From Hyphomicrobiales bacterium (GTDB lineage: Bacteria > Pseudomonadota > Alphaproteobacteria > Rhizobiales > Aestuariivirgaceae), in NCBI GenBank assembly GCA_025356765.1, contig JANXRO010000273.1, positions 1 to 22,091 of the forward strand: a stretch of DNA of 22,091 nucleotides. Direction: 5' to 3'. The notes beneath the pieces were generated by a model, which did not search any database, was not told where the DNA came from, and saw only the letters and a program-made list of their open reading frames with translations. Positions 7,979-15,602 of this stretch are shown piece after piece (positions within the stretch are counted from its first letter, which is position 1; each line of letters starts with the position of its first letter). The position numbers were made by a program, and so were the translations under genes.

Positions 7979-8052
7979 TGGAGGCCTCGTCCGGAATCGA
8001 ACCGGAATACAAGGATTTGCAGTCCTCTGCGTAACCACTCCGCCACGAGGCC
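7979..8052 (-). tRNA. tRNA-Cys (GCA)
   Basis: The minus strand folds as a 74-nt cloverleaf. The acceptor stem GGCCTCG pairs perfectly with CGAGGCC; the D arm is GGCGGAGTGGTTACGC; the anticodon loop is CTGCAAA with anticodon GCA; the T arm has CGGTTCGATTCCG; discriminator T and an encoded CCA end the gene. No terminator is visible between it and tRNA-Asn. Confidence 0.97.
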
Positions 8053-8085
8053 TCACTGCGGCGCTCTATAGGGTAAGGTTTTGGC

Positions 8086-8109
8086 TTAGACAACAGGCTT
8101 GTTGTCTAA
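8086..8109. repeat. Perfect 10-bp inverted repeat upstream of tRNA-Cys and tolC
   Basis: TTAGACAACA (8086-8095) and its exact reverse complement TGTTGTCTAA (8100-8109) flank a 4-nt spacer (GGCT). It lies in the divergent gap, 33 bp from the 5' end of tRNA-Cys (leftward) and about 70 bp before the proposed tolC -35. There is no T-run on either side, so an operator is likelier than a terminator. The binding protein is unknown. Confidence 0.55.
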
Positions 8110-8181
8110 TGAATTGGCGCTGTAAATCGTCGCTGTTCATTAATTATTTGTTCACCATCATCAAAAATTGGTTCGGTTTGT

Positions 8182-8210
8182 TTGCATTCTCGTCATAACC
8201 ACCCTATATC
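8182..8210 (+). promoter_or_regulatory. Possible tolC promoter (-35/-10)
   Basis: TTGCAT at 8182-8187 and TATATC at 8205-8210 are separated by 17 bp. Matches to the vegetative consensus are partial (3 and 4 of 6), but spacing and placement before tolC fit. The -10 lies in the left arm of a palindrome (8199-8228). Confidence 0.35.
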
Positions 8211-8228
8211 AGATTGGAATAGGGGTGG
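8199..8228. promoter_or_regulatory. Imperfect palindrome over the proposed tolC -10/start site (candidate operator)
   Basis: CCACCCTAT (8199-8207) faces ATAGGGGTGG (8219-8228), complementary except for one bulged G, with an 11-nt spacer. The element would span the -10 and the transcription start of the proposed promoter, which is a usual place for a repressor site. It could also fold as an RNA hairpin if transcription starts further upstream. Confidence 0.4.
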
Positions 8229-8298
8229 CGGAATCATTGATTTGGTTTGGCAACACATTTCTGGGATGGCGCAGATATATTTTCGAAGGATTGTGGGC

Positions 8299-9693
8299 GT
8301 GGGTTTATCTATTCGTTTTAAAACTGTTCTATTGGCCGCGGTGGTAGTTTCAGGTTTTTCGGGTTCGGCTTTTTCAGAAACATTGTCTGAAGCTTTGATT
8401 GCGGCCTATCGGGAAAACCCCACGTTGGATGCGGCTCGTGCGCAATTGCGGGCCACTGATGAAAGCGTGCCTCAGGCACTTTCTGGTTGGCGGCCCACAA
8501 TCACGGCGCAGGGCTCTGTCGCGCATGTGATTGATGATAAAGATTCCACTAATAACATTTTGGTCAACGATCATATTTATACTGCTACTAATAATGCCGA
8601 TTACAATATCACGCTTTCCCAGCCCTTGTTTCGCGGGTTCAAAACAGTTGAAGGCACTGCCGCAGCAGAGGCCAATGTCAAGGCTGGCAGACAACAGCTT
8701 TTAGCAACCGAACAATCGGTTTTGTTCAATGCTGCACAAGCTTATATCGACACGTTGCGCGATCGTCGCATTTTGCAATTGCGTCAAAGCAATGTGAATA
8801 TTTTGCAGGGCCAGTTGCGAGCAACGAATGAGCGTTTTAAAGCTGGTGAATTAACGAAAACCGACACTGCGCAAGCCCAAGCAAGCTTGGCTGGAGCCCA
8901 AGCCGCAATGGCCACAGCTGTTGCAGCCGTGCGCGCAGACGAAGCTTCTTATCAACAATTCATTGGCCACAAGCCAAACAAACTAGCCCCCGCACCTTTG
9001 GCGAAGGCACCGCCAACACTGGACGCATCGCTTCAAATTGCCCATGAAACCAATCCGAATATTTTGGCTGCGGCTCAAAATATCGACGTTGCTGAACACA
9101 CGGTGAATGTTGTTTTTGGTGATTTACTTCCTTCGGCGTCGCTGAATGGTCGTTTTGATTCCTACCACAATTTGTCTGGCGTAACGGGCCCGAGTGCTGC
9201 ACCGCTTTCTGACCAATCTTTTACCGTGCAAGGCCTTCTCACAGTTCCAATTTATGAAGCTGGTTTAACGTATTCGCGTGTGCGGCAAGCCAAAGAAAAC
9301 GTCAGCCAATCGAAATTAAAAGCCATTGATGCCGTGCGCACGGTTCGCCAAGGCGTTGCCAGTGCTTGGGCAAGGCTTGTGGCTGCGCGTGAAAGTGTTG
9401 CCGCTAATCTCACCCAGCTTTCGGCATCACAGCTTGCTTTAAATGGTGTGCGCCAAGAATATGCGGTTGGTTCGCGTTCAACGATTGATATTCTCAATGC
9501 CGAAGCGCTTTTGTTGAATGCGCAAATTGCATTGGTTTCTTCCCAGCATGATCAATTGCTTGGTTCATATCAATTGCAAGCGGCGATGGGCCATTTAACT
9601 GCACAACATTTGCGTTTGGGCCCAGTTTATAACCCCAACGAACATTACAATGATGTCCGCAACAAGTGGTTTGGGCTCAGCACTGAACATTGA
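8299..9693 (+). CDS. tolC: TolC-family outer-membrane efflux/secretion protein
   Basis: A 464-residue outer-membrane factor: three TolC subunits form a channel joining an inner-membrane pump or type I secretion system to the outside. After a signal peptide (LLAAVVVSGFSGSAFS, then ETLSEAL), it shows the two outer-membrane-efflux repeats, each with long alanine- and glutamine-rich coiled helices and the family marks SEALIAAYRENPTLDAARAQL, LSQPLFRGFKTVEGT, LTVPIYEAGLTYSRVRQAKE and EYAVGSRSTIDILNAEALLLNAQ. The start is uncertain. I chose the GTG at 8299 because AAGGA lies 8 nt before it and the signal peptide then has normal length; an in-frame ATG at 8266 would add 11 residues. No pump genes are adjacent. 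The order tolC-popZ-valS is one known from other alphaproteobacteria. Confidence 0.93.
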   Translation: MGLSIRFKTVLLAAVVVSGFSGSAFSETLSEALIAAYRENPTLDAARAQLRATDESVPQALSGWRPTITAQGSVAHVIDDKDSTNNILVNDHIYTATNNADYNITLSQPLFRGFKTVEGTAAAEANVKAGRQQLLATEQSVLFNAAQAYIDTLRDRRILQLRQSNVNILQGQLRATNERFKAGELTKTDTAQAQASLAGAQAAMATAVAAVRADEASYQQFIGHKPNKLAPAPLAKAPPTLDASLQIAHETNPNILAAAQNIDVAEHTVNVVFGDLLPSASLNGRFDSYHNLSGVTGPSAAPLSDQSFTVQGLLTVPIYEAGLTYSRVRQAKENVSQSKLKAIDAVRTVRQGVASAWARLVAARESVAANLTQLSASQLALNGVRQEYAVGSRSTIDILNAEALLLNAQIALVSSQHDQLLGSYQLQAAMGHLTAQHLRLGPVYNPNEHYNDVRNKWFGLSTEH

Positions 9694-9716
9694 TTCAGTG
9701 GAATAGTTATTCCGCT
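9681..9716 (+). repeat. Two overlapping inverted repeats at the tolC stop codon
   Basis: CACTGAA/TTCAGTG (9681-9687 and 9694-9700) encloses the tolC stop codon, and AGTGGAATA/TATTCCGCT (9697-9705 and 9708-9716, one G-U pair) follows. They share 9697-9700, so only one can form at a time. Neither is followed by a T-run, so a simple rho-independent terminator is doubtful. Confidence 0.45.
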
Positions 9717-9802
9717 TATCGACATCATGGTGTGCATCAACTAGATTGCAACGAGGGGCAGGGAGGTCTTGACCCCAGTACTTTGTAAAATTGGTAAATT
9801 TT

Positions 9803-10522
9803 GTGGCTGTTGAACCCCGCGTAGAAGATTTATTGGCGACAATCAGGCTTGCCATCGATAGCGATATCAATGAGCTTGATCGAACATCGCCTTCGCGCAC
9901 AAACGCACAGTCTTCTGGAACATTAACACGCGGCTCGATTAGAGAAATGCGGGTGAGTTATGATCAACAGCCAGCCAATGTGACTGAAAGCCTTTCATCA
10001 TTGCGCGACCGTGTTGGCCGCCAGAAAATTGAAAATAAAGTTTCGGTGCAAAATACGATTGCATCACCAAAGCCTGCGGCCCGGGCCAATCTTAAGCCTG
10101 ATGGAATTGGCAGCATATTGGCGGGTGATTCTTCAAGGCCGCCGCGCATTCAGCCACCGCTTCTGCGGGCCAGCTATATTGATGACGAACCGTTGCCAGA
10201 GCCAGCCTATGAGCAAGCACCCCTTGAAAACACTTGGGTAGAGCCAGCACCTGAACCCTATTACGAACCGCAAAACTATCAGCCGCAGCCATATCAACCT
10301 CAAGCGTTAATGTCGCCGCAGGCTGCCTATGATGCACAAAATTCATTTCAGGCTTTAACCGACACGCTTATGGCCCGTGCCTTGGGAGACACCGACATTG
10401 ACGGCATGGCCCGAGACATGTTGCGGCCCATGTTGAAAAACTGGCTAGACGATAATCTGCCCCCGCTGGTTGAAAAACTTGTGCGTGAAGAGATTGAACG
10501 CGTGGCACGCCGGGGCCGCTAA
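9803..10522 (+). CDS. popZ: PopZ/DUF2497-family polar organizing protein
   Basis: A 239-residue protein with PopZ architecture: a conserved N-terminal helix (EPRVEDLLATIRLAIDSDI, from residue 4), a long proline-, glutamine- and acid-rich disordered middle (YYEPQNYQPQPYQPQ), and a C-terminal block LRPMLKNWLDDNLPPLVEKL followed by VREEIERVARRG. The C-terminal helices drive self-assembly and the N-terminal helix binds client proteins. In Caulobacter PopZ forms the polar matrix that anchors the centromere (ParB) and regulators; a similar role here is by homology. popZ next to valS is a recurring alphaproteobacterial arrangement. The start is not settled: GTG 9803 and TTG 9791 are in frame and neither has a good ribosome-binding site. 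A GGGAGG at 9761-9766 is too distant. Confidence 0.88.
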   Translation: MAVEPRVEDLLATIRLAIDSDINELDRTSPSRTNAQSSGTLTRGSIREMRVSYDQQPANVTESLSSLRDRVGRQKIENKVSVQNTIASPKPAARANLKPDGIGSILAGDSSRPPRIQPPLLRASYIDDEPLPEPAYEQAPLENTWVEPAPEPYYEPQNYQPQPYQPQALMSPQAAYDAQNSFQALTDTLMARALGDTDIDGMARDMLRPMLKNWLDDNLPPLVEKLVREEIERVARRGR

Positions 10523-10601
10523 GCGGCATTCTCAAACACGTTGCGAATGCGGCATAAGTCGTGTTTAAGCGGGCAAATTCATTCATATAAAGAATCTTGC
10601 C

Positions 10602-13376
10602 ATGGCCCTTGATACCAAATTTAATCCCGCTGAAATGGAAGCCCGCCTGTATGAGCAATGGGAAAATGGCGGCTATTTTAAGCCCGGCCGCAAACCAAAG
10701 GCTGAACCTTTCACCATTGTAATTCCGCCACCCAATGTTACGGGCTCTCTGCATATGGGCCATGCGTTAAACAACACGATTCAGGATATTTCAGTTCGCT
10801 TTGAACGCATGCGCGGCAAGGACGTGCTTTGGCAACCAGGCACAGACCATGCAGGCATTGCCACACAAATTGTGGTTGAACGGTTGCTTGCCAAAGAAGG
10901 TAAAACCAACCGAAAAGAAATGGGCCGCGATGCGTTTTTAAAACGCGTGTGGGAATGGAAGGCCGAATCTGGCGGCATTATCACACAACAATTGCGCAGG
11001 CTTGGCGCTTCGTGTGATTGGAGCCGTGAACGCTTCACCATGGATGAAGGCCTTTCATCCGCTGTGCGCAAGGTTTTCGTGCAGCTTTATAAAGAGGGCC
11101 TGATTTATAAAGACAGCCGCTTGGTGAATTGGGACCCGGTTCTGGAAACCGCCATCAGCGATTTGGAAGTTGAAACCCGAGACACCAAGGGTGCCATGTG
11201 GAGCTTTGCTTATCCACTAGCTGATGGGCCGATTGATGGGGTTGCTGAAATTGTCATTTCAACAACGCGGCCCGAAACCATGTTGGGCGATGGCGCGGTG
11301 GCAGTTCATCCTTCTGATGAACGCTATAAAAATTTGATCGGCAAAATGGTGCGTCTGCCCATTGCTGATCGTTTGATTCCCATTATCGCTGATGAATATC
11401 CCGATCCAGAATTTGGAACGGGTGCTGTGAAAATTACCGGCGCACATGATGAGAATGATTTTCATGTGGCCAAGCGTCATAACATTCCATTGATTGTGTT
11501 GATGGATAAAAAAGCGCGAATGATTTCGAATGCCGAGAATCATGTGCCAGAGCGTTTTGATGGAGTTGATCGTTACAAAGCCCGCGAAATGATTTTGGAA
11601 GAAATTGAAGCGCTGGGTTTTTATCGCGGCAAGGAAGAGCGGATGATTCCGCAACCCTTTGGAGATCGCAGCAACGTGGTGATCGAGCCGATGTTAACAG
11701 AGCAGTGGTATGTAAACGCTGCTGAACTGGCCAAGCCAGCCATTGAAGCCGTAGAGCAGGGCAAGACGAAATTTGTGCCCGCCAATTGGGATAAAACTTA
11801 TTACGAATGGATGCGCAACATTCAGCCGTGGTGTATCTCGCGCCAGCTGTGGTGGGGTCATCAAATTCCGGCTTGGTATGGGCCTAAGATTACTCAAGGC
11901 AAGATTCAATTTGATCCAAATGCTGCGGAAATCTTTGTAGCCGAAACACAACAAGAAGCAATTTTAAAGGCAGAGAAACATTATGGTAAAAAGGTGCAAG
12001 TTGTTCAAAGCCAAAATGAGTCTCAAAAAATTCAGTATGGGCAAAGCGAAAAACCAACTGACAGTTTTATTGCTATTTGGCGGGACGAAGACGTCCTAGA
12101 CACATGGTTCTCGTCTGCTCTTTGGCCGTTTTCAACATTGGGCTGGCCAGAGCAAACGCCTGTTCTGGCAAAGCACTATAAAACCGATATTCTCGTCACC
12201 GGTTTTGACATAATCTTCTTCTGGGTGGCCCGCATGATGATGATGGGTTTGCACTTCATGGACGAGGTGCCTTTTCACACGGTTTATATTCATGGCTTGG
12301 TTCTGGATGAAAAGGGCCAGAAAATGTCCAAGGTTAAAGGCAATGGCATTGACCCGTTGGAGATGATCAATGAATTTGGTGCTGATGCTTTGCGCTTCAC
12401 GCTTGCCTCACAAGCCACCCAAGGCCGCGACATTCGTTTTGCCAAGGCGCGGGTGGAAGGCTATCGCAATTTTGCAACCAAGCTGTGGAACGCTGCGCGT
12501 TTTGCAGAAATGAACGGCGTTGTGCGCGATGAAAATTTTGATCCGCTGGCCGCACGCGTGACTGTTAATCGCTGGATTGCGGGAGAGGCTTCGCGCACGC
12601 GTGATTTAGTCACCACGGCGATTGAAGACCAGAAATATAATGAGGCGGCCGCCGCACTTTATCAATTCGCATGGAATGTTTATTGCGATTGGTATGTTGA
12701 ATTGATCAAACCAATTCTGACTGGAAGCGATGAGATTGCCAAGGCCGAAACCCGCGCCTGTGCGGCTTGGGCCTTTGAGCAGATTTTGCATCTGCTTCAC
12801 CCTATCATGCCATTCATCACTGAAGAGCTTTGGGGCAAAACTGCTGCGCGTTCACACATGTTGATTGATGGCACATGGCCCACATATGAAGGTTTGGGAG
12901 ATGCAAAAGCTGATCAAGAAATGAATTGGGTTATCCGGCTTATTTCTGAAGTGCGTTCTGTGCGCGCTGAAATGAATGTGAATGCTGGTGCGAAAATTCC
13001 GTGCGTCATCGTGGGTGCTGGCCACGAAACACGCCGCAGGGCAGGCGCTTGGGAAGCCGAGATTATGCGCTTGGCGCGTTTATCGTCGCTGATGTTTGAG
13101 GAAGCCGTGCCAACTGCTTCTGCCCAAATTGCGCTTGATGAAGCCACGGTGGCCTTACCGCTTGAAGGAATGATCGACTTTGCAGCGGAACGCGCAAGGC
13201 TTGCCAAAGAGCTGGACAAAGTGGCCAAAGATATTGGTGTAATCGACGGTCGATTGAATAACGCGGTTTTCGTTGCCAAAGCACGGCCCGAAGTGTTGGA
13301 AGAAAGCCGCGAATTGCGTGAATCGTTAGAGGCGAAAAAGGCCAAGTTAGGTGAAGCAGTTAAGCGATTGGGTTGA
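10602..13376 (+). CDS. valS: Valyl-tRNA synthetase
   Basis: A 924-residue class I aminoacyl-tRNA synthetase charging tRNA-Val, with an editing (CP1) domain that clears mischarged threonine. The ATP-site motif PPPNVTGSLHMGHALN includes HMGH at 51-54; the second signature is KMSKV at 574-578, where most synthetases have serine or threonine at the fifth place. DEDVLDTWFSSALWPFSTLGW is the typical ValRS block. The C-terminus (AAERARLAKELDKVAKD, ending in EAKKAKLGEAVKRLG) is the coiled-coil arm that contacts tRNA. The ATG at 10602 has only a weak AAAGAA ahead of it. It follows popZ by 79 bp, a gap holding a 7-bp inverted repeat (AAACACG/CGTGTTT at 10534-10540 and 10560-10566); I see no T-box-like leader. 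Confidence 0.98.
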   Translation: MALDTKFNPAEMEARLYEQWENGGYFKPGRKPKAEPFTIVIPPPNVTGSLHMGHALNNTIQDISVRFERMRGKDVLWQPGTDHAGIATQIVVERLLAKEGKTNRKEMGRDAFLKRVWEWKAESGGIITQQLRRLGASCDWSRERFTMDEGLSSAVRKVFVQLYKEGLIYKDSRLVNWDPVLETAISDLEVETRDTKGAMWSFAYPLADGPIDGVAEIVISTTRPETMLGDGAVAVHPSDERYKNLIGKMVRLPIADRLIPIIADEYPDPEFGTGAVKITGAHDENDFHVAKRHNIPLIVLMDKKARMISNAENHVPERFDGVDRYKAREMILEEIEALGFYRGKEERMIPQPFGDRSNVVIEPMLTEQWYVNAAELAKPAIEAVEQGKTKFVPANWDKTYYEWMRNIQPWCISRQLWWGHQIPAWYGPKITQGKIQFDPNAAEIFVAETQQEAILKAEKHYGKKVQVVQSQNESQKIQYGQSEKPTDSFIAIWRDEDVLDTWFSSALWPFSTLGWPEQTPVLAKHYKTDILVTGFDIIFFWVARMMMMGLHFMDEVPFHTVYIHGLVLDEKGQKMSKVKGNGIDPLEMINEFGADALRFTLASQATQGRDIRFAKARVEGYRNFATKLWNAARFAEMNGVVRDENFDPLAARVTVNRWIAGEASRTRDLVTTAIEDQKYNEAAAALYQFAWNVYCDWYVELIKPILTGSDEIAKAETRACAAWAFEQILHLLHPIMPFITEELWGKTAARSHMLIDGTWPTYEGLGDAKADQEMNWVIRLISEVRSVRAEMNVNAGAKIPCVIVGAGHETRRRAGAWEAEIMRLARLSSLMFEEAVPTASAQIALDEATVALPLEGMIDFAAERARLAKELDKVAKDIGVIDGRLNNAVFVAKARPEVLEESRELRESLEAKKAKLGEAVKRLG

Positions 13377-13381
13377 GGGCC

Positions 13382-13408
13382 AAGATCGCTTCATTAAGAT
13401 CGCTTCAT
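13382..13408. repeat. Tandem 14-bp direct repeat after valS
   Basis: AAGATCGCTTCAT occurs at 13382-13394 and again at 13396-13408, two copies with a 14-bp period, in the 38-bp gap between the convergent valS and the leftward secreted-protein gene. It looks like a small duplication. GGGTTGA at the valS stop and TCAACCC at 13422-13428 flank it as a 7-bp inverted repeat with a loop of about 45 nt. Confidence 0.6.
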
Positions 13409-13414
13409 GCTGTC

Positions 13415-14026
13415 TTAGGCTTCAACCCCCACAATAAACAACACCGCGTGATCTTGCGCGTCACAGCCTTTTACCAGTGGCATTTTTTCGCCAGGGGGAA
13501 CGGGAAACCGCGCTGGGTCTACCATGCCGGGGGTGCAGGCTGTGCTGCCTTGGCTTGCCGTATAACGCGCGGCGCGGCAACGCAAATGAGTGACATCATA
13601 AAGGGTTGCGCCATCAGCCAATTCCCAGCGTTGTTCGCCTTTCGCGTCTTTTGGAAAAATTGTTAAAACAGTTTCAACTGCGCGATCACCCGTCACAACA
13701 TAGCGACCAGCGGGCACGCTGGGTGAAGGTTGTTCCATAATCAAGCCATGTTCTTCAAGCCACCAGACTTTTGGATCAAATGACCATTTTGCCGGTGCCA
13801 CACCGCTTGCCAATAAATCATTATATTTTTCAAGCCGCACACCGCGTGGGCCGGGATCAAGTGTCCACAGGCCCCATTTTTCTGCACCCGTGCCGCTTTT
13901 TGCCTTAGGCTCGCCCAAGGCCGCAAGAAACTGCGTGGGAATGGGTTTGAAATTGGCCGCGTTAAATGCGCGGGCAGGGCTTGCCAAAGCCAATGCGGAA
14001 AAGGCCAAAAAGTTTCTGCGTCTCAT
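13415..14026 (-). CDS. Tat-type secreted protein of unknown function
   Basis: I do not recognise this 203-residue protein. It starts MRRRNFLAFSALALASPARA, a short signal peptide with a twin-arginine-like RRNFL motif and an ARA cleavage site at residue 20, so export by Tat (perhaps Sec) to the periplasm is likely. The mature part is tryptophan-rich (EKWGLWTLDPGPRGVRLEKY, KWSFDPKVWWLEEHG) and has three cysteines towards the C-terminus. No catalytic motif is evident. I chose the ATG at 14026 because GGAG lies 8 nt before it; the GTG at 14035 would bring that site too close. It is downstream of glnA but separated by a strong terminator and preceded by a TATACT -10-like element, so it is probably its own unit, convergent with valS. 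Confidence 0.8.
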   Translation of the reverse strand: MRRRNFLAFSALALASPARAFNAANFKPIPTQFLAALGEPKAKSGTGAEKWGLWTLDPGPRGVRLEKYNDLLASGVAPAKWSFDPKVWWLEEHGLIMEQPSPSVPAGRYVVTGDRAVETVLTIFPKDAKGEQRWELADGATLYDVTHLRCRAARYTASQGSTACTPGMVDPARFPVPPGEKMPLVKGCDAQDHAVLFIVGVEA

Positions 14027-14049
14027 GGTGGGCACTCCAATTCAATATA

Positions 14050-14055
14050 AGTATA
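14050..14055 (-). promoter_or_regulatory. Possible -10 element for the Tat-type secreted protein
   Basis: The minus strand reads TATACT here, a 5-of-6 match to TATAAT, about 24 bp before the ATG at 14026. No convincing -35 is seen at 16-18 bp; a TTGCAT lies 20 bp upstream of it. Confidence 0.35.
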
Positions 14056-14082
14056 CGCGAATTGAGAGTGGGCGGATGCAAC

Positions 14083-14113
14083 AAAAAAAAGGCCAGAGTT
14101 TCCTCTGGCCTTT
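14083..14113 (-). terminator. Rho-independent terminator after glnA
   Basis: A perfect 11-bp inverted repeat (AAAGGCCAGAG at 14088-14098, its complement at 14103-14113). On the minus strand the loop is GAAA, a stable GNRA tetraloop, and the stem runs into eight T residues. It begins 21 bp beyond the glnA stop. Confidence 0.92.
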
Positions 14114-14134
14114 GTGTTTTTTTAACAGCGCTGA

Positions 14135-15556
14135 TTAGCAGCTGTAATACATGTCGAATTCCACGGGATGTGGAGTCATGCGATAACGGTCTTGTTCTTC
14201 TTGCTTCAGCTCGATGTAGCTTTCGATCTGGTCTTTGCTGAACACGCCGCCCTTGGTCAGGAATTCGTGGTCGGCGGCCAAGCTGTCCAAGGCTTCTTGC
14301 AAGCTTCCGCATACGGTTGGAACCTTGGCCAATTCTGCTGGTGGCAGATCATACAAGTTCTTGTCCATTGCTGGGCCTGGGTGAATTTTGTTGTTGATGC
14401 CATCAAGGCCCGCCATCAAAATTGCTGAGAAGCAGAAATATGGGTTTGCCGTTGGATCTGGGAAACGAACTTCAACGCGTTTTGCTTTCGGGTTCGAGGT
14501 GAACGGAATGCGGCACGAGGCAGAGCGGTTGCGTGAAGAATAGGCCAACAACACAGGCGCTTCATAGCCCGGCACCAAACGCTTATAGCTGTTGGTGGAT
14601 GGGTTGGTGAAAGCGTTCAGCGCCTTGGCGTGCTTGATAACGCCGCCGATGAAATACAAGCAAAGTTCAGAAAGATCAGCATATTCTTTGCCGGCCATCA
14701 TGGGTTTGCCTTCCTTCCAGATCGAGAAGTGGCAATGCATGCCCGAACCGTTATCGCCAAATACAGGCTTTGGCATGAACGTGGCGGTTTTGCCATAAGC
14801 GTGGGCCACGTTGTGGATCACATATTTATAGATTTGCATGTGATCGGCAGCGATTGTCAGAGGTTGGAACTTGGTTCCAAGTTCGTGTTGTGAAGAAGCC
14901 ACTTCATGGTGGTGTTTTTCAACAGCCAAGCCCATTTCGCCCATCACAGAAAGCATTTCGCCACGCATGTCTTGGGCGCTGTCCATTGGGTTCATGGGGA
15001 AATAGCCGCCCTTGGTGCGCATGCGGTGGCCCATGTTGCCACCTTCATAATCACGGTCTGAATTCTTGGGCAATTCAACGCCATCAAGTTCAAAGCCGGT
15101 CTTGTATGGGTTGGTGGAGAATTTAACATCGTCGAAAATGAAGAATTCTGCCTCAGGGCCAACAAAAATTGTGTCACCCAATTTGGTGGATTTCAAATAG
15201 GCTTCGGCACGTTTGGCAATCATGCGTGGGTCGCGGGCATAACCTTCGCCTGTGCCTGGATCAATAATATCACAGAACACGGCCATTGTTGTTTGTGCAT
15301 AGAAGGGGTCCATGTGAATGGACGCGGCATCAGGCATCAAAATCATGTCTGATTCATTGATGGCCTTCCAGCCCGAGATGGACGAGCCGTCAAACATCAG
15401 GCCTTCTGTCCATGCATCTTCATGCATTTGAGAAATATCCATGGTGAGATGTTGCATCTTGCCGCGTGGATCAGTGAAACGCAGATCGACGTATTTCACG
15501 TCCTTGTCCTTGATCATTTTCAAGGCGGCCGCAATGTTAGCTTTTTCAGTTGCCAT
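14135..15556 (-). CDS. glnA: Glutamine synthetase type I
   Basis: A 473-residue GS-I subunit of usual length, which forms dodecamers making glutamine from glutamate, ammonia and ATP. Visible signatures: DGSSISGWKAINESD (56-70), the metal-site stretch PEAEFFIFDD (134-143), KHHHEVASSQHELG (214-227), GSGMHCHFSIW (270-280), NPSTNSYKRLVPGYEAP (318-334) and the adenylylation site NLYDLPP with Tyr402, showing the form regulated by GlnE. The ATG at 15556 is preceded by an AGAGGA ribosome-binding site. glnB lies 46 bp upstream on the same strand and no terminator is visible between them, so the two should share the sigma-54 promoter in front of glnB, though a glnA-only promoter is possible. Confidence 0.99.
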   Translation of the reverse strand: MATEKANIAAALKMIKDKDVKYVDLRFTDPRGKMQHLTMDISQMHEDAWTEGLMFDGSSISGWKAINESDMILMPDAASIHMDPFYAQTTMAVFCDIIDPGTGEGYARDPRMIAKRAEAYLKSTKLGDTIFVGPEAEFFIFDDVKFSTNPYKTGFELDGVELPKNSDRDYEGGNMGHRMRTKGGYFPMNPMDSAQDMRGEMLSVMGEMGLAVEKHHHEVASSQHELGTKFQPLTIAADHMQIYKYVIHNVAHAYGKTATFMPKPVFGDNGSGMHCHFSIWKEGKPMMAGKEYADLSELCLYFIGGVIKHAKALNAFTNPSTNSYKRLVPGYEAPVLLAYSSRNRSASCRIPFTSNPKAKRVEVRFPDPTANPYFCFSAILMAGLDGINNKIHPGPAMDKNLYDLPPAELAKVPTVCGSLQEALDSLAADHEFLTKGGVFSKDQIESYIELKQEEQDRYRMTPHPVEFDMYYSC

Positions 15557-15602
15557 AGATGTAAGTCCTCTGTTTGACTAGATTTAAAGTTTTTTGTTTT
15601 CG

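Noticed and set aside
7822..8052. tRNA genes as the attachment site of an integrated element
   Set aside because: No integrase, no duplicated tRNA end and no foreign-looking genes are present on either side.
8199..8228. tolC palindrome as a rho-independent terminator for an upstream transcript
   Set aside because: No T-run follows, and no rightward gene lies upstream to need one.
10523..10601. T-box or other tRNA-sensing leader before valS
   Set aside because: The gap is only 79 bp and shows no T-box sequence or terminator; T-boxes are also rare outside Gram-positive bacteria.
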